From the NCBI GenBank assembly GCA_022578605.1, contig MU394055.1, forward strand, positions 314,902 to 378,901: a stretch of 64,000 nt of DNA. The letters are read 5' to 3'. Position numbers and translations under genes: made by a program. The stretch is from Camillea tinctor (lineage: Eukaryota > Ascomycota > Sordariomycetes > Xylariales > Xylariaceae). Position 1 is the stretch's first letter. Every line of letters begins with the position of its first letter. Below, one piece after another: positions 48,282 through 60,915 of this stretch. The notes beneath the pieces were generated by a model, which made no database searches, was not told the origin of the DNA, and saw nothing but the letters and a program-made list of their open reading frames with translations.

Positions 48282-51200
48282 TCTAAGTCCGGCGTAGGAA
48301 AGGGGCCGGCGCGAGGCGATCGAGCGACTCCTATTTATCTGCCCAGCCTGCCTAACCCGGATAACTAACTAGACGGAGGGCGCAGTCAAGCAAAGCCTCC
48401 CATCAAAAGAGGAGGAAGTCGGAATACGTCGTATTTGCTGTCATGTGTGTTCGTTTGCCGCGAAAGGGGGGAGGAGTCAACTCGGTAGATTTAGAGGCTG
48501 CATTATAAGAGCACGTTTTAGAAGGGAGGAAGAAGGATATGTTGCATATACCTATACACTTTGGGTACCTGGATGACGAGGGTGTCTTCATTTGACTTTT
48601 TTCGGTTATAGGCGTACACAGATGTCCGATGCGGGACGAAACGGTAGATGGTAGCATGGGAGCTAACTACTTGAGAACCTGGCTCCATCTATTGTTTCGC
48701 TTTGAGCCAGCTGAACACATCTGGGAACACTATTCTTGACGCTCTCTTGTAAGCAATCATGTCTTATGGTAGTGGTCCACCCAGGGGCTCTCATAACCCT
48801 TCAGTATAACTTAGTTTCTTTCATGGTGAAAGGGGTTGTAGAACGAGATGTCGATAACCAAATAGACATAGGTACAGAGTAGAATTGGTCCAATAAGAAT
48901 GAAAATACAACCTACTTGTAGTGGACATGCACGGTATGCTGATATATATATATATTAGTATGGAATCATCCCTAGTTGAGCCATATCCGCATATTCAGTT
49001 CGAGGGTGGTTCCCGGCATCGTTTTCCGAAGATTATGCCGCCATGCGGGTGGATACCATCGGGATATAATGCACGGCCACCTCCGTAGATCTTGACTCTG
49101 GATGATGAACATAAACTATAAAGACGAGTAGCTGTAACTAGGTAAGTAGTACGTAATTCTTATGTGGACATCATACTTTGTCATGAAGGCATTCGAAGTA
49201 GGTGCTAGTCAAGTGACTCAACCCATTGGAGCGTAGATAACTTCGACACAGCCACGAAAATCCTACACAATCAGACTGGGCTCTCGCTGAGCAGAAGTCC
49301 TACAGGCGAACAATGCTGGAATCTAGATTGGCCCAAGAGAGCGTTTTATATCGCTCACGTCGGCGCTTCCGCCGTTGTACAAAGTCCCGAGAAAACCGAG
49401 CATTGAAATTAGTAGTATGTAGGTACATACCTGGTATCTTAGATGCTCCGTACCCGTCTAGCCATTATCCAAGAAATATGTAGTAATGCGAGTTTTAAAC
49501 CTGTAAATTGCCTAGCGGACCTCAGTATCAAGATGATATCTTTCGGAACAGCGGGATCTTCATGGTGTCTAACATAAGTATGATAGATGCAAATGTCACT
49601 TAGTAAGGGTCACTGGACGTAGTAAGGCCATGAGGATAGGGAGGTAACAATGGAATTTGCTACAGAATATATAGAAACCACCTAGGTAACCATTATATCC
49701 GAGCAATCTCCATTGATGTGTTACGCATACATCAATACGACCACGACAAGTACGGAGTACTGTTGTTCTTTACATGTGAGAAGTTGCCTATAATAGACTA
49801 ATCTACCCTGGGCCAATGAGACAGCGCAAACGGCTGCATTTAGGTTAAAGATTTGTTCTTGGCGCATTCGGAATTCTACATTTGGACGGGAAAGGTGTGA
49901 AATTAACTGGATCCGATTTGTAGCTTCAGACAATATGTATGATCTATAAATTTGTATAGGATTCCCATATGCTAGAGATGTGCTCCGTATAAGTATTATA
50001 GTTTTATTCGCTGTTATGATCGGGATTTCTATCCAGCCAACGCTGGAATGAAGGAAGAGAGGGCTAATCAAAATGAAATAAACAACGCGTCTAGTGTAGC
50101 TCCGACTTAAAACCGAACCTCAGTTTATCATCTCGTGGATTATGACATACCTAGCGTACTTAGTGATATGGAGTACATCGTGTATGTACTACATACAACC
50201 AGAACTAGGTAGATTGGAATTCGATATCGTGTGGTCAATGCGCCCATGATTCCTGGATCAACGTTGTTAAGATACAAGATAGTCTAAGGTATAATTAAAC
50301 CCGCAGGTTTCTTCATCTCATTAAAAAAATAAAAAAAATAAAAAAAGCTTAGCTCTTGCAAGGCTAGACTTGCATTGCCGCAAAACATTTTCCCTTTATG
50401 TATAGTTTGATCTTCCGTTGCTGCCCGTTGACTTTTTTCGTTGTCTTTTTCCCTCTTCGGCTGGCAACACCGCAACTCGATCTAGCGAACCCCGTTAATT
50501 ACACGAATTGACGGTGTGCAAATGGTCAGAATCGTCATGGTTTTTCATTGGCCTGATCCGGTTCTTGCTAGGATAGTAGAAATTCTCCATACAATGCTAC
50601 TGCGATATTGACTTGACTTGCCACGGGGGGAATCTGTAGTGGTGGTCGTTTGGCGCCAGACCTTCTTCGGTGAAGGCAGAGTGGAGCGGTAGTATTTAGT
50701 GTAGAGATCAGAAGTAGTCCGGTACCTGCTAGTTGAATCGTAAACAAATCTAATAGATGGTACATGACATGTGGAAAAGATAACTGCTGGTAACTTGATC
50801 GACTTTCTCCGCCTCAGGTATCTGTAAAAGGTATCATCAAATAGTTTCCGTGCAGCCGTGAAACCGTTGATAATTACTTGCAATTTACTGAGCTGAGTAC
50901 CTACATACCTGATTAAAGTAACAACGCGTTGGTCCGACTAGTCGAGGGAACCTACAGTAGTAGCACACTAGGAAAAGTAGTGACTATAGGTCCAAGAGTA
51001 AAGTTCCCCGGTACCTCTTGCCGGGGTGGTGGTATACCTCTCTCAATTACTGGCATGATGTGCCTTGAGCAAGTACCTCTCCGTGGCAGGATTGGCGTCA
51101 TTGTCAGCTAAGCTTTGGGTGGATAAGGGAGCTTGGACCAGCACTAAACCTCATCATAGCACACAGGCACATAAACAATCCTACCTTAAGTGATGGTCTC

Positions 51201-51839
51201 CACTTTTGTCTCTTCAAAGCGCATATCTACATGTAATTCAACTCATGTTATCCGTTCCTAGCCCCAGTGTTTCCATGCTACTTAACTTACACTACTACTT
51301 ACTACCCAATAACTCACATACTTCATAGCTTCATCTTTCTTCTTCTTGATGTGGCATAGGTTTGAAATAACCTCTACAGTCTTGGAACACAGCAATCATA
51401 GCTATCTCTGTAAGTGTATCTTTCTAAAAATTTCTTTCAATTTCTATAGATTGGTTCTCTTTTGTTTCGTCTTTCCATGCACACCCGGTTATAACCTCAA
51501 GGGCCGAGCTTCGTCTTGCTCGGCGTCTCGCGACTTTCAGACCCTCGTCGCATTCCCCATAGCAGATCCCCTTGTTCCCTGCCTGTTGCGGTATTACTCT
51601 ACCCACATATGGGACCCGGTGACCCCCAGCCTTCGGCTCGTTAGACCAAATATGCACCTACAAAATCGCGCAGGAATCATAATCGAAGAAAAAGAAGAGG
51701 GAAAAAAAAAAAAGAGAGAGAGAGAGAACCGCCCTGCGAAGCTAGCCCGTTCTGCTCGTTCTCCCACATCTGCCAAGCAATCAGAGCTGCTCTTGTTTTC
51801 CCTCGCCTTACCTTGAGCTCTTCTTCATATTAGCGCTAC
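48282..51839. other. 3.6-kb intergenic region, no gene recognised
   Basis: AT-rich spacer with a short (AT)7 run (48942-48955), A-rich tracts near 50320-50345 and poly-purine sequence at 51690-51730. Frames at 49721-50071 and 51346-51816 show no domain; the latter is largely translated simple sequence. Confidence 0.5.
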
Positions 51840-52378
51840 CTCTCTCCATCAAAAACCTTTCTTTCCTTCTCCCTTTCCTACTCTTTCCTCCCTTCCTCTC
51901 TTCAACTCACTCGTCCTTGCGCCGATTCCCCTCGTGACTTTTACTCTGTCTAATCAAGGCTTGTGTTGTTCATAGATCGAGTTCCATCTCATCTTCAAGA
52001 CTCCATTGACTTCTACCAAAACAATTTCACCTACACCGAGCTCTTCTAAAGTCACCCTTCAATCCTCAAAAGGTATGCTATTTATTTTTTATCAATTGGA
52101 ATCGCGGCAGCTCTAGCTAGGCCAACTGGTGCCAATAACCATCGTATCCCATCCTTTCTCGATACTTCCCAGCTTCCGCCTCGGGTATCAAGCTACTGGT
52201 GGCGAATCAGCAGATGCTACACCGGTTTTTTGTTGATCGCCGGATGCGCCTTTTTCTCCCAGATACCCTTGGCCATATAACAGACAAAGGCAGCACCAAT
52301 TAACCCAGCCAGAGCTTGTCCAGCGAGTTGCACTCCTAGGGCCTTCGCATATGCTAAGATTGTAAACAGACCGCCAAC
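51840..52378 (+). promoter_or_regulatory. CT-rich promoter/leader with probable 5'-UTR intron
   Basis: A pyrimidine-rich tract (51840-51950) of the kind that surrounds fungal transcription starts is followed by C/A-rich leader. A consensus donor (AAG/GTATGC, intron from 52073) and an acceptor at 52369 (ATATGCTAAG...AACAG) bracket a 297-base intron that ends 9 bases before the ATG at 52379. Evidence is splice consensus only. Confidence 0.5.
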
Positions 52379-52784
52379 ATGCCTGCCATCAACAACGCCC
52401 TCGTTGCTCGCGAGACCTACAGCCGCATTGTTGCCCGTGAAAACTGTAAGCTCGCCCGACTTCCGGTCGAGAGACCAGACCAATTCTGTTCACTAAATAC
52501 TGACTCGTCATAGGGGCTCAACAAGAGGCTGGTGTCGTCGTTGTGTTCTGTAAGTACTCGCAGACTCAGAATCTGGTTCACATGGCACGGGCGCAGCGGA
52601 GCGTAGATCCCCCATTGGGGTGCCTATGCTCTCGGTCCTAGCCATCCCTGTTAGGTGTTTGTATCACGATACTAATATCTAGCTCTCAGGTATCGTATTC
52701 GTGGTGGCCGTCGGCCTCATTGGCCTGTGGATCTCCAAGTGCCTCGCCAAGAGACGGGCTAAGAAGCAGGCCGTGGTTGGTTAA
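52379..52784 (+). CDS. 65-residue single-pass membrane microprotein
   Basis: Exons 52379-52445, 52514-52549 and 52690-52784 join in frame to 65 residues; all introns have good donors (GTAAGC, GTAAGT) and the second an ACTAAT branch. The N terminus (MPAINNALVARETYSRIVAR) is soluble. A hydrophobic span of about 20 residues (VVVVFCIVFVVAVGLIGLWI) bridges exons 2 and 3, and the tail is basic (KRRAKKQ). The two introns fall within the codons for Trp and Cys. No signal peptide is evident; the positive tail suggests it faces the cytosol. I recall no named family, though very small single-span proteins with this plan are conserved across filamentous fungi. The long leader with its own probable intron suggests a real, well-expressed transcript. 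Confidence 0.72.
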
Positions 52785-53371
52785 ATGATGACGATATCAA
52801 TGAAGACGTGAACATGTGGGTAGGGAAGGTCGTATATTGTGTATGTTGGGACGAACTTGATATGAGAAATGCGGTACCTACGTTTCGAAACAACCAATTT
52901 TTACCCCTTCGAACGTATCGGGTCGGGTCGATGTCAGCCAAACATACTCGGGTGCAAGCTATACAATACTGAGTAATGATGGCGAGCAGGTGGTGAGCTG
53001 GGATTATGGGTTACGTGTTGAATTATACGCACAGAATACGTGCAAAAGGGGGTTTCGGCAAGGGATATGAACCTACATCAGGATCCGAAACGCTTTACTT
53101 AATTTTCTCTAATGGCAATACTATATTCAACCAAACACAGTTTTATGTGTACATGATGGGCATCTATACCGGCCAGTCGTTCTTTTTTCTTTGTCGCGAT
53201 TTCTATCTTCGAACCATTGTCTCAGACAGGAAAGTTGAACACTGGGAATTGCAAGGACTATCTACCAGGTCTCCCGACGTCCTATTTCTCAATTTCTTGT
53301 CTGAGTACCGTCACATCACACGATCGACCAACTCATTCCTCTTCAGATCTTATGTGTCGTAGATTAACCAA
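52785..53371. other. convergent 3' spacer
   Basis: Lies between the ends of the microprotein gene (plus) and dcd1 (minus), so it holds both 3' untranslated regions. A 118-codon plus-strand frame (53006-53362) has no recognisable domain. Confidence 0.6.
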
Positions 53372-54753
53372 TTAGTAAAGCTCCATCTTCTCTAGGTGTA
53401 TTAACCCATTCGCCGGCTAGGACATCCATTACAGTTAGCAAAGTATTTTTTTTTATCTTCTCTTTTTTTTTTCGACTCTTTCGATTCCACAGCATCTGAC
53501 TGATGGGGGAAATGAGTAAAGAAAGGGGAAAATGATGGGAACTCACGGGCGAGAACTGCCTCAACTTGATACCGGCAGTCCTGAACACCTGGGCGGCCTC
53601 GCCATCCATGCTATAGCCCTGGTTGTAGACGACCTCGCTGATGCCGACCTGGACGATCTTGATGCTGCAGGTGAGGCAGGGGCAGGTATTGCAGTAGAGC
53701 ACGCTGCCGGGGCGTATGCGCTCGCGGCCGGCCTCGAGCAGGGCGTTCTCCTCGGCGTGCAGGCACAGGCAAGTAGCGAGCGAGACGCCGCTACCCTCGC
53801 CGGCGTTGCACCGCGGACACCCCCCTTCCCCGCAGTTGGGCAGGCTCCGCGGCGTGCCGTTGTACCCCGTGCTCAGCACGCGGTGGCGCGCGTCCACCAG
53901 CACGCACCCCACGGCGCGCTTCATGCAGTTGCTGCGCTGCGCCGCCAGCGACGCCAGCGACATGAAGTAGCTGTCCCAGCTCGGACGCAGCCGGTCCGCG
54001 TCCAGCAGGTCGAGCTTCCCGAGCGACGCGTACAGGTGCGCCAGCGACGACGAGGTGTTGAGCAGCCGGATCGTCGCGCGCGACATGAGCGGCAGCCCGC
54101 CGCCGGTCCGCGAGTAGAGGTCTGCGTCCGAGCACTGCACGAACTCCTCGAGCGTGGTGGTGGAGGGAGCGGAGGAGCCGGACGAGCGCTGCCGCTCCTG
54201 GTGCCGCTGCCAGCGCACGGTCACCGGCGCGTCCACGCTGATCAGGATGAAGAAGGGACGCCGGCTCAGGGCGTCGAAGACGGCCTCGTCGTGGATGTCG
54301 GTGGTCACCCAGCGGGCGCGCCAGTGCTTCGTGACGAAGTCGAGGAGCGCCCCCGTGGTGGAGAAGGTGTAGTCCGCTGCTACTGACGGCGATGCTGGTA
54401 AGCCCTGTTGTTTTGAGTGCACGGGGATGACGTTCTCACCATCCTCGTTGGTGTTAGGTAGGGTGGTGGTGGTGGTGGCATCACCGTCGCCCGGAGCCTG
54501 TCCGAACAGGTGCTGTGATTCTAGGCGCAGCTTCTTGAAGCCATGGTGGTCTATTAGGTATCGGGCCACGGTGCTCTTGCCGGCGCATTTTGCTGGTCAG
54601 GGGGTATAAGTAAGAAAAATATCTCAATATTGGGTGTCATGTGATAAGTTCTAATAGGGGTAAAAAGGGGGGAGGGGGTTTAGGTAAGCTTAGGTAGGTT
54701 GGGTGTGAGGCATTGGGAAGGATAACTTTACCGCCACAGATTCCAATCAGCAT
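53372..54753 (-). CDS. dcd1: dCMP deaminase with N-terminal P-loop domain
   Basis: Exons 54753-54732 (22 bases), 54592-53547 and 53416-53372 join in frame to 370 residues. Intron 1 splits a Walker A sequence: MLIGICG joins AKCAGKST, giving G7-x4-G12-K13-S14. An N-terminal kinase-like region continues to about residue 200 (RPFFILISVDAPVTVRW). The zinc deaminase domain has HAEENA (H286, E288) and CPCLTC (C313, C316), the ligands and proton-transfer Glu of the cytidine deaminase fold, plus extra Cys at about 260-270 (NCGEGGCPRC). Dropping intron 2 restores an LRQFSPPANGLIHLEKMELY ending; reading through would give an unlikely Lys-rich tail. The enzyme converts dCMP to dUMP, feeding dTMP synthesis, and is usually regulated by dCTP and dTTP. 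Codons are markedly GC-rich from about 53.7 to 54.4 kb compared with neighbours. Confidence 0.93.
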
Positions 54754-56143
54754 TTTTTTTTGGTGTTGAGCTGTTACTTATTACTAAATGAGGCTTTTTA
54801 ACCCCTTTTCTTTTTTCCTCTTCACCTTTTCCTTTATTATCCTTTTTTCTCCTATTTGGTTGTACAGTCTTCGTAGTGTGATGTGTAACGCCTATTTGCA
54901 TGCACTTGATTTACATATAGGTTGTATTGAATCCAGGTACAAACGTAGGTACCTAAACCAGGTCCCCATTTAAAATTTACCCTTTCAAAAGAGTGAGCGA
55001 GAACGCGTCGCGTTAACACCGAGTCTAAAGGGAATGGAAGTGCCCAAAGGCAAGACCAAAAATCCACTAACCGGCAATTTACCCGCTAACCTAATTCGAT
55101 TCTATTACATATACTACATGAGATCGTGGTGGGCACAGGCAGACAGGTACATGTATTTTCCGTACCTAGTGTAGGTACTTAAAGTACTTACTACTACTAG
55201 TAGTACTAAGGCTTACTACCCCTCCTTAATAGATGACAGGACGGGTCTTCCCCCCCCTTCACGGCTTCCCCCCTGACAGTTAGGTCACGTCACACCTGCA
55301 AGTTGTTGTTAGATATACGCTGATCTATTTGCGTGAGATGAGGGATGGTTGCCTTGATAACTCAGCTTCCCCATTCAACAGCTACAAATGACTTGGGCAT
55401 GTGACCAAAGTTTGGGGTCATGATAGGCAAAGTTCGGTGACATTAGCAGATTAGTTAGTGTAGTAGCATGATTTGATTACCCGTACCTGCGTTTTTTTCT
55501 TCTTTCTTTCTTTCTTTTCTTTTCTTTTTGGTTTTATTTTATTTTATTTTTAAGCAATGGAGGAATTAACCATCTATAACATCCATGGGTGTACTCGTAA
55601 CCAAATTACTCATTGGTTTCAGTATTAGTTACCTAAGGTTAGGGAGGTATATATATATATAGTATGAAAACAGCCAACATTTGCTCGCAACAAAGTGCCT
55701 ACCTCTAAACCTTTTTAACCTACCTAAACCTCAGCCAAACTTTAACCCCTCCTTTAGATGTACATAGGTAGCTCTTTAAACACACCCCCACTATTTTACC
55801 TACTAACCTCAGGTAACTTACCCTTACCTAGGTATGATACTCCAATATATTACATATGTACATCCGCTCATCTCCACATTACCGACATCACTGACAACCT
55901 TCACTTGACCAACCCACTTTCACGCCCACCTACACATACACCTGGACCTGAACCTCCTACCACCACCTTCATTCTGACATCTCTACCTTTAGAAAACCAG
56001 AAATCAAACCAGAAATACAAGCTACTGATCATACCACGATTTGTTTTTGGCCTTTCCTGCCAAAAAGCGCAAAGGAGATAGAGAGAGGGACGCACAGGCA
56101 GACAACCAAAGCAGAGTAAGACTGAGCAACGAAACAGCGCAAC
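54754..56143. promoter_or_regulatory. divergent promoter region between dcd1 and atg7
   Basis: 1.4 kb between outward-facing start codons. It has TTTCTTT and TTTTA runs (55498-55550), an (AT)n/TATA-like tract (55651-55661), and CCTA-rich sequence (about 55695-55830) leading into a C/A-rich atg7 leader. An open frame at 55758-56081 lies upstream of the atg7 ATG and would act as an upstream frame if transcription starts before it. Confidence 0.55.
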
Positions 56144-58458
56144 ATGACGACTCTCAAGTTTGCGCCCTTTGCCTCCGAGATCGAGCTACCCTTCTATTCC
56201 GCCTTGTTCGCCTCAAAGCTCGACCATGATAAACTCAGCGATTCGGCGCGGCCCGTCTTGGGCCTTTACGAACCTCGCCCTGGTACTGCTCCCGATGACA
56301 GCGTAAAGATGCAGGTGTTGGCTAGTGCCCTTACCAGTACAACGTGAGGCTGCCCCATCCCGTTTCTATACACGTCTTTGTGCTACAATTTGCATATGGC
56401 TGCCGACCTGTTATTTATGTGGCCTTGTCGAGCTAATCTTCAACTTGTTTATGTAGCGTCCCACTGAATGCTGTACGAGCCGAAGGCATGATCAGAAACA
56501 CGAATACCTTGGAAGCATTCAAGCAGGTGGACAAGTCCGAGGTAATCCATAATGCAGCGCGCCAAGTAAGTTACACCTTTGTTCATCTATCTATCTTGCC
56601 CTACTTATTAATCTTCCTAGATCTGGGATGCCATCAAAGATGGTACCATCTACTCCGTGCCCTCGCTCCTCTCCCATTACGTCATACTCTCCTATGCCGA
56701 CCTCAAGAAATATCGCATGACCTATTGGTTTGGTTTCCCTACCCTTCACTCCGATCCACCCTGGAAACGTACAGGAGATATCGGCCGCCTGACTTCAGAC
56801 GAGAGCACTGCGCTCGTGGACCGTGTTGGAACTTGGCGCTACTCCGTTGACAACAGAGAATATGGCTTCTTCCTTGCCAAGAAAATACGAGGAAAGAGAA
56901 CTTCAAGGGCGATGTCTCCCCAAGACGAGTTGACCGAAAAGATAGGTTACCAGTGGGAGGTTGGATCACTACGCGATTTCGAGAATGGGTTCTTCCTTGG
57001 TGTCCCCAACGAAGACAAATATGTCGCATTTGTCGACCCTTCATCATACGAAGAGCACCCGGCCTGGCCTCTCAGAAACCTCCTGGTACTTGTCAGACAG
57101 CGGTTTCACTTGACCAAAGTCCAGATATTGTGTTATCGAGACATACAGGCACGCAGACACGAAGCCCGCAGCATTATATTGCCACTGACCATGGACCCTG
57201 TCGATGAGATCGAGTCATCAGCAATGCCGAAAGCTACTGGTTGGGAGCGAAATCCCCTTGGCAAGCTACAAGCGAGATCAGTCAGCCTAGCAGAGTCTAT
57301 GAATCCTGTTCGCCTAGCCGATCAATCGGTAGATCTCAACCTGAAATTGATGAAATGGAGGATCTCGCCAAACCTGGATCTTGACGCGATAAAGAGTACC
57401 AAGTGTCTCCTCCTGGGCGCCGGAACGCTCGGCAGTTATGTCTCAAGAAACCTCATGGGTTGGGGCGTTCGCAAGATCACGTTTGTAGACTATGGTGCCG
57501 TATCTTTCTCAAATCCAGTCAGGCAACCACTATTTGTATACAACGACTGTTTGAACGGGGGAGCACCTAAAGCGATTCGAGCCGCCCAGGCACTCCAAGA
57601 GATATACCCCGGTGTCGACAGTCACGGTGAGGTCCTATCTGTTCCTATGCTAGGCCATCCCATTGTGGAAAGAACCCAGGCGGATTTTGAGAAGCTCAAG
57701 GCACTCATCGATGAGCATGACGCCATATTCCTCCTCATGGATAGCAGAGAATCGAGATGGCTTCCTACTGTGATGGGAAAGGCAGCGGGTAAAATTGTTA
57801 TGAATGCTGCGCTTGGCTTCGATACATACGTCGTCATGAGACACGGTGCTGAACCCAAAGATGGTAGTGAGGATACCCTGGGATGCTACTTCTGCAACGA
57901 TGTAGTTGCGCCGGGAGATGTAAGCTGTTGTCCTAGTCCTACCTAAACTTGCTCTATATACTAACCCTAGTTTAGTCACAGAAAGACCTGACGCTAGACC
58001 AACAATGCACAGTTACCAGGCCAGGTATAGCTGCTATTGCATCCGCTCTGCTCGTCGAGCTAATGACGAGTTTATTGCAACACCCCCTCGGGCACCATGC
58101 TCCAGCACCGAAGACCACATCTACATCCCCTGGTCTTCAAGAAAACGACCCCAATGACGAACATGCCCTTGGAATAGTGCCTCACCAGATCCGCGGCTTC
58201 CTCAACAGATTCCAAAATTTAATCATCAAGGGTCAGTCCTATCCTTGTTGCAGCGCTTGTAGCAAGCCTATCCTCTCAGCTTACCGATCGGATGGTTGGA
58301 ACTTTGTCAAGAAAGCGCTTGAAGATAAGGAGTATGTTGCGGAGCTCAGTGGCCTCGCTGAGGTTCAAAGAAAGGCCGAAGCTATTGCGGGAGAAGTTGA
58401 GTGGGACGAAGGCGAGGAAGACGAGAAAGACGGTGATGACGAAGGGGTCCTGTTGTAA
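56144..58458 (+). CDS. atg7: Atg7, E1-like activating enzyme of autophagy
   Basis: Exons 56144-56343, 56457-56565, 56621-57919 and 57976-58458 join in frame to 696 residues, the usual length. The N-terminal Atg7 domain includes [20 protein letters not shown] and the YWFGFPTL and W-x-Y segments. The adenylation domain has the nucleotide-binding GAGTLG (369-374) followed by FVDYG, then DSRESRWLP, and a zinc-binding CYFC paired with CCSAC near the end. The catalytic Cys is C547 in [10 protein letters not shown], at the start of exon 4. The tail is acidic ([14 protein letters not shown]). Atg7 activates Atg8 and Atg12 and passes them to Atg3 and Atg10, so it is required for autophagosome formation. 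It starts in a good context (CAACATGAC). Confidence 0.97.
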
Positions 58459-60915
58459 GAGTTAGATGGTCATCTTCTTGAAATCATCTAGTTCGATACA
58501 TGGCGCAGATAAGAGTTCTCATTAAGCATTCCGAGTGCGAGGACTGGCTTCGATGAGTCAAGGTGGAGTGGAATGACTAGTGGTCGAGACTCTACTATTC
58601 AGAGGGATCCTTGATATAAATCACGCCTCGCACGAGACCAGCACCCCTGACCTATAATCGTTTTTACGGAGTTGGGATATTTATACTCGGCAAGTCTCGT
58701 ACCACCGAGATGTCATGGTCACGATGGATACGATCAAAATCCATTGAAGCATACCGTGAAGTATAGTCCAGTCCCGAAGGAAAAGGCGAGTTGTAGCTTG
58801 CGTTTTGTATTTGAGAAAGACATCACAAAGGTATAATGCAGAGGATACTGGGGAGGATGGATATGTGCATCTTGCTGGAAGCAAACATGGAGTTGAGGGT
58901 TGGAGCGCATGTAGGTATACGCATTGCTGGTAGTGTCATGGGATTCTAAGTAGGGATGGAGGGGGGTAATGCATAGAAAGGGTATGGAGTGCGAATAGAT
59001 GTGGCAAATGGAATATTTCCGGGGCTACGATTTTGAAGTAAAAAGCTTTTGACACTTGTAGGCGCCAAATCTAAGCCACTAGGATATATGTAAGGGGCAT
59101 ACTATGGAACCAACGATGCCTAAACGGAATAGGGGTGCTTTCAAAAATCGTGAGTGGTAAGTAACATATAGTCTCGAGGGCCTTATCCACGTTTTGACTG
59201 CTAAGTACTATGCAGGTATGTATTTAACTTCAAATATGCCTGTCAGGAGGCTACTAGCAAGACAAGTTCTAGTAGAACGTCTCGAGATATACCGGGTGCC
59301 GAATTATTTAACGTTTCGATATACATAACAAGAGCTTTCACCTCCATCAAAGTACCTTAAGGTGTGGCGGCCATATCGATGTGTCATGCATAACGACCGG
59401 TCTGGATTCCCAAGAGACTTCTGCAACGTAATCCTCGGTCTAGGACTAGGCAGTATATTGTTCAGGCCCTTCCCCTGTTCATCAGCCTGGCTGGTCGGAG
59501 AATAGAGTTTCACCCTACGACTGTTTCTCGTCTCTGAGTAGATCAAATATATGGTTCTCCTCACTCTCCGGTGGGTTGCTAGGTTTTCTTTTAGTCAACC
59601 TGTTTCTTTTTCCTCGGAATCATAGGTTGTGGGGCATAGAGACTTTAGTAAGTACTTTTCTTTAGCCCTTCTTTGTTGAACGATGTGTCTTCCCTCTCTT
59701 CCACCTTTCTTCCCCTCCCTCGGAGAATTTTCGATATATATTGATCATGGCAAGGGGAGAAAAGGGGAGAAAAGAAGGGGGGGAGGGCGCATGGATGGAG
59801 AAGCTTGGGTTATGTATATAGTATCCAACCAAATGATCCATCCGTCACCCTCTTATGTCTATATTCACGCGTACTCCTTGAGAATGCTATGCTTACAAAC
59901 CTTTTTCATAAGAAAACTTCTTTTTAGTTGAAACGTAACCTCAGGTGGGCTTAGGCTGACCCCTATTACTAGGATACGCTACTCAGTGACTAGATACCGG
60001 CGTTGCTCACTACACCTCAAGCCTACTACCATGGGAAAGTTTGCCGGTTCTATGGGTCTGTGGGATAGTTAAGAGATATCCCTTTTGATTATACATCATT
60101 CTTCAACTGCATCTCTCTCCTGGTAGCCGATCGTAAATAAGATCGGATTGAAACAATCCGATAAACGAAACCGCCTTGCTAGGCTGTTAGCGAGCTGCAC
60201 ATCTCTCCCTCCCGAGTCATAGACGAGACACTACTTAAGCTGATATCTACTTACTAGCTTAACGCTTAGATGAACGGATTTTGGCTGTTGGAGCTAAGCA
60301 CGATAGAAGGAGGCTGACTGCTAGTATAGTCTCTACACATAGGATAGCTGATCTTACCACTTCCGCGGTCGAGGTTTTCCTTGACAGGAAATAGTGTCCA
60401 CCATTTACCAAATCGCCCTTCCACTGGTGTCTCACCCCCTTAAACTAAAACTCTAGGCTCAATGGTTGAAGGTCGACGGTATGGGAGATTCTATCATAGA
60501 AGCCGAACCCTAATGCACGAGTCGTATGCCTACTACAATCTGTTACTATATTCTGGCCTGATGATAATTCTCCAACACGCTTGATCTAGTCTCTAATAGA
60601 ATTAGGAGATTTAGGGATAATATGGAGCAAGCCGAGCTCCTATCATATCACCAGTATTCTTTAGGGTAGTTCTGTATAAGATACTCTTAAAGTCTCCCTT
60701 GCCCCGGGAGTCTTCGAGGGATCCTTTTGGGAAACCAACTTCATCTCTTTCCTCTTCATATTGAATCAAATTATTGATCACGTTCGTGGACTGGTCCTTT
60801 GTTAACGTGCTGGTCCGCGTCAAATAGCCATTTATAATTTAAATCCTTCAAAAGCACACATTCCCCCCTTGTCTTTTATTCGTTCGCGCTGTTATCCATC
60901 AACCCTGTGTCTAAG
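58459..60915. other. 2.5-kb intergenic region
   Basis: 3' flank of atg7, then sequence with no recognised gene. G-rich purine repeats occur at about 59745-59785. A 70-codon minus-strand frame (60611-60823) has protein-like composition but no recognisable family and lies within the probable promoter of the next gene. Confidence 0.5.

Noticed and set aside
51346..51816. 156-codon plus-strand frame upstream of the microprotein gene
   Set aside because: Much of it translates simple purine-rich repeats (poly Lys/Glu/Arg); better explained as flanking or leader DNA.
53532..54386. 284-codon plus-strand frame opposite dcd1
   Set aside because: Shadow of the GC-rich dcd1 coding strand; Ala/Arg/Val/His-biased with no domain.
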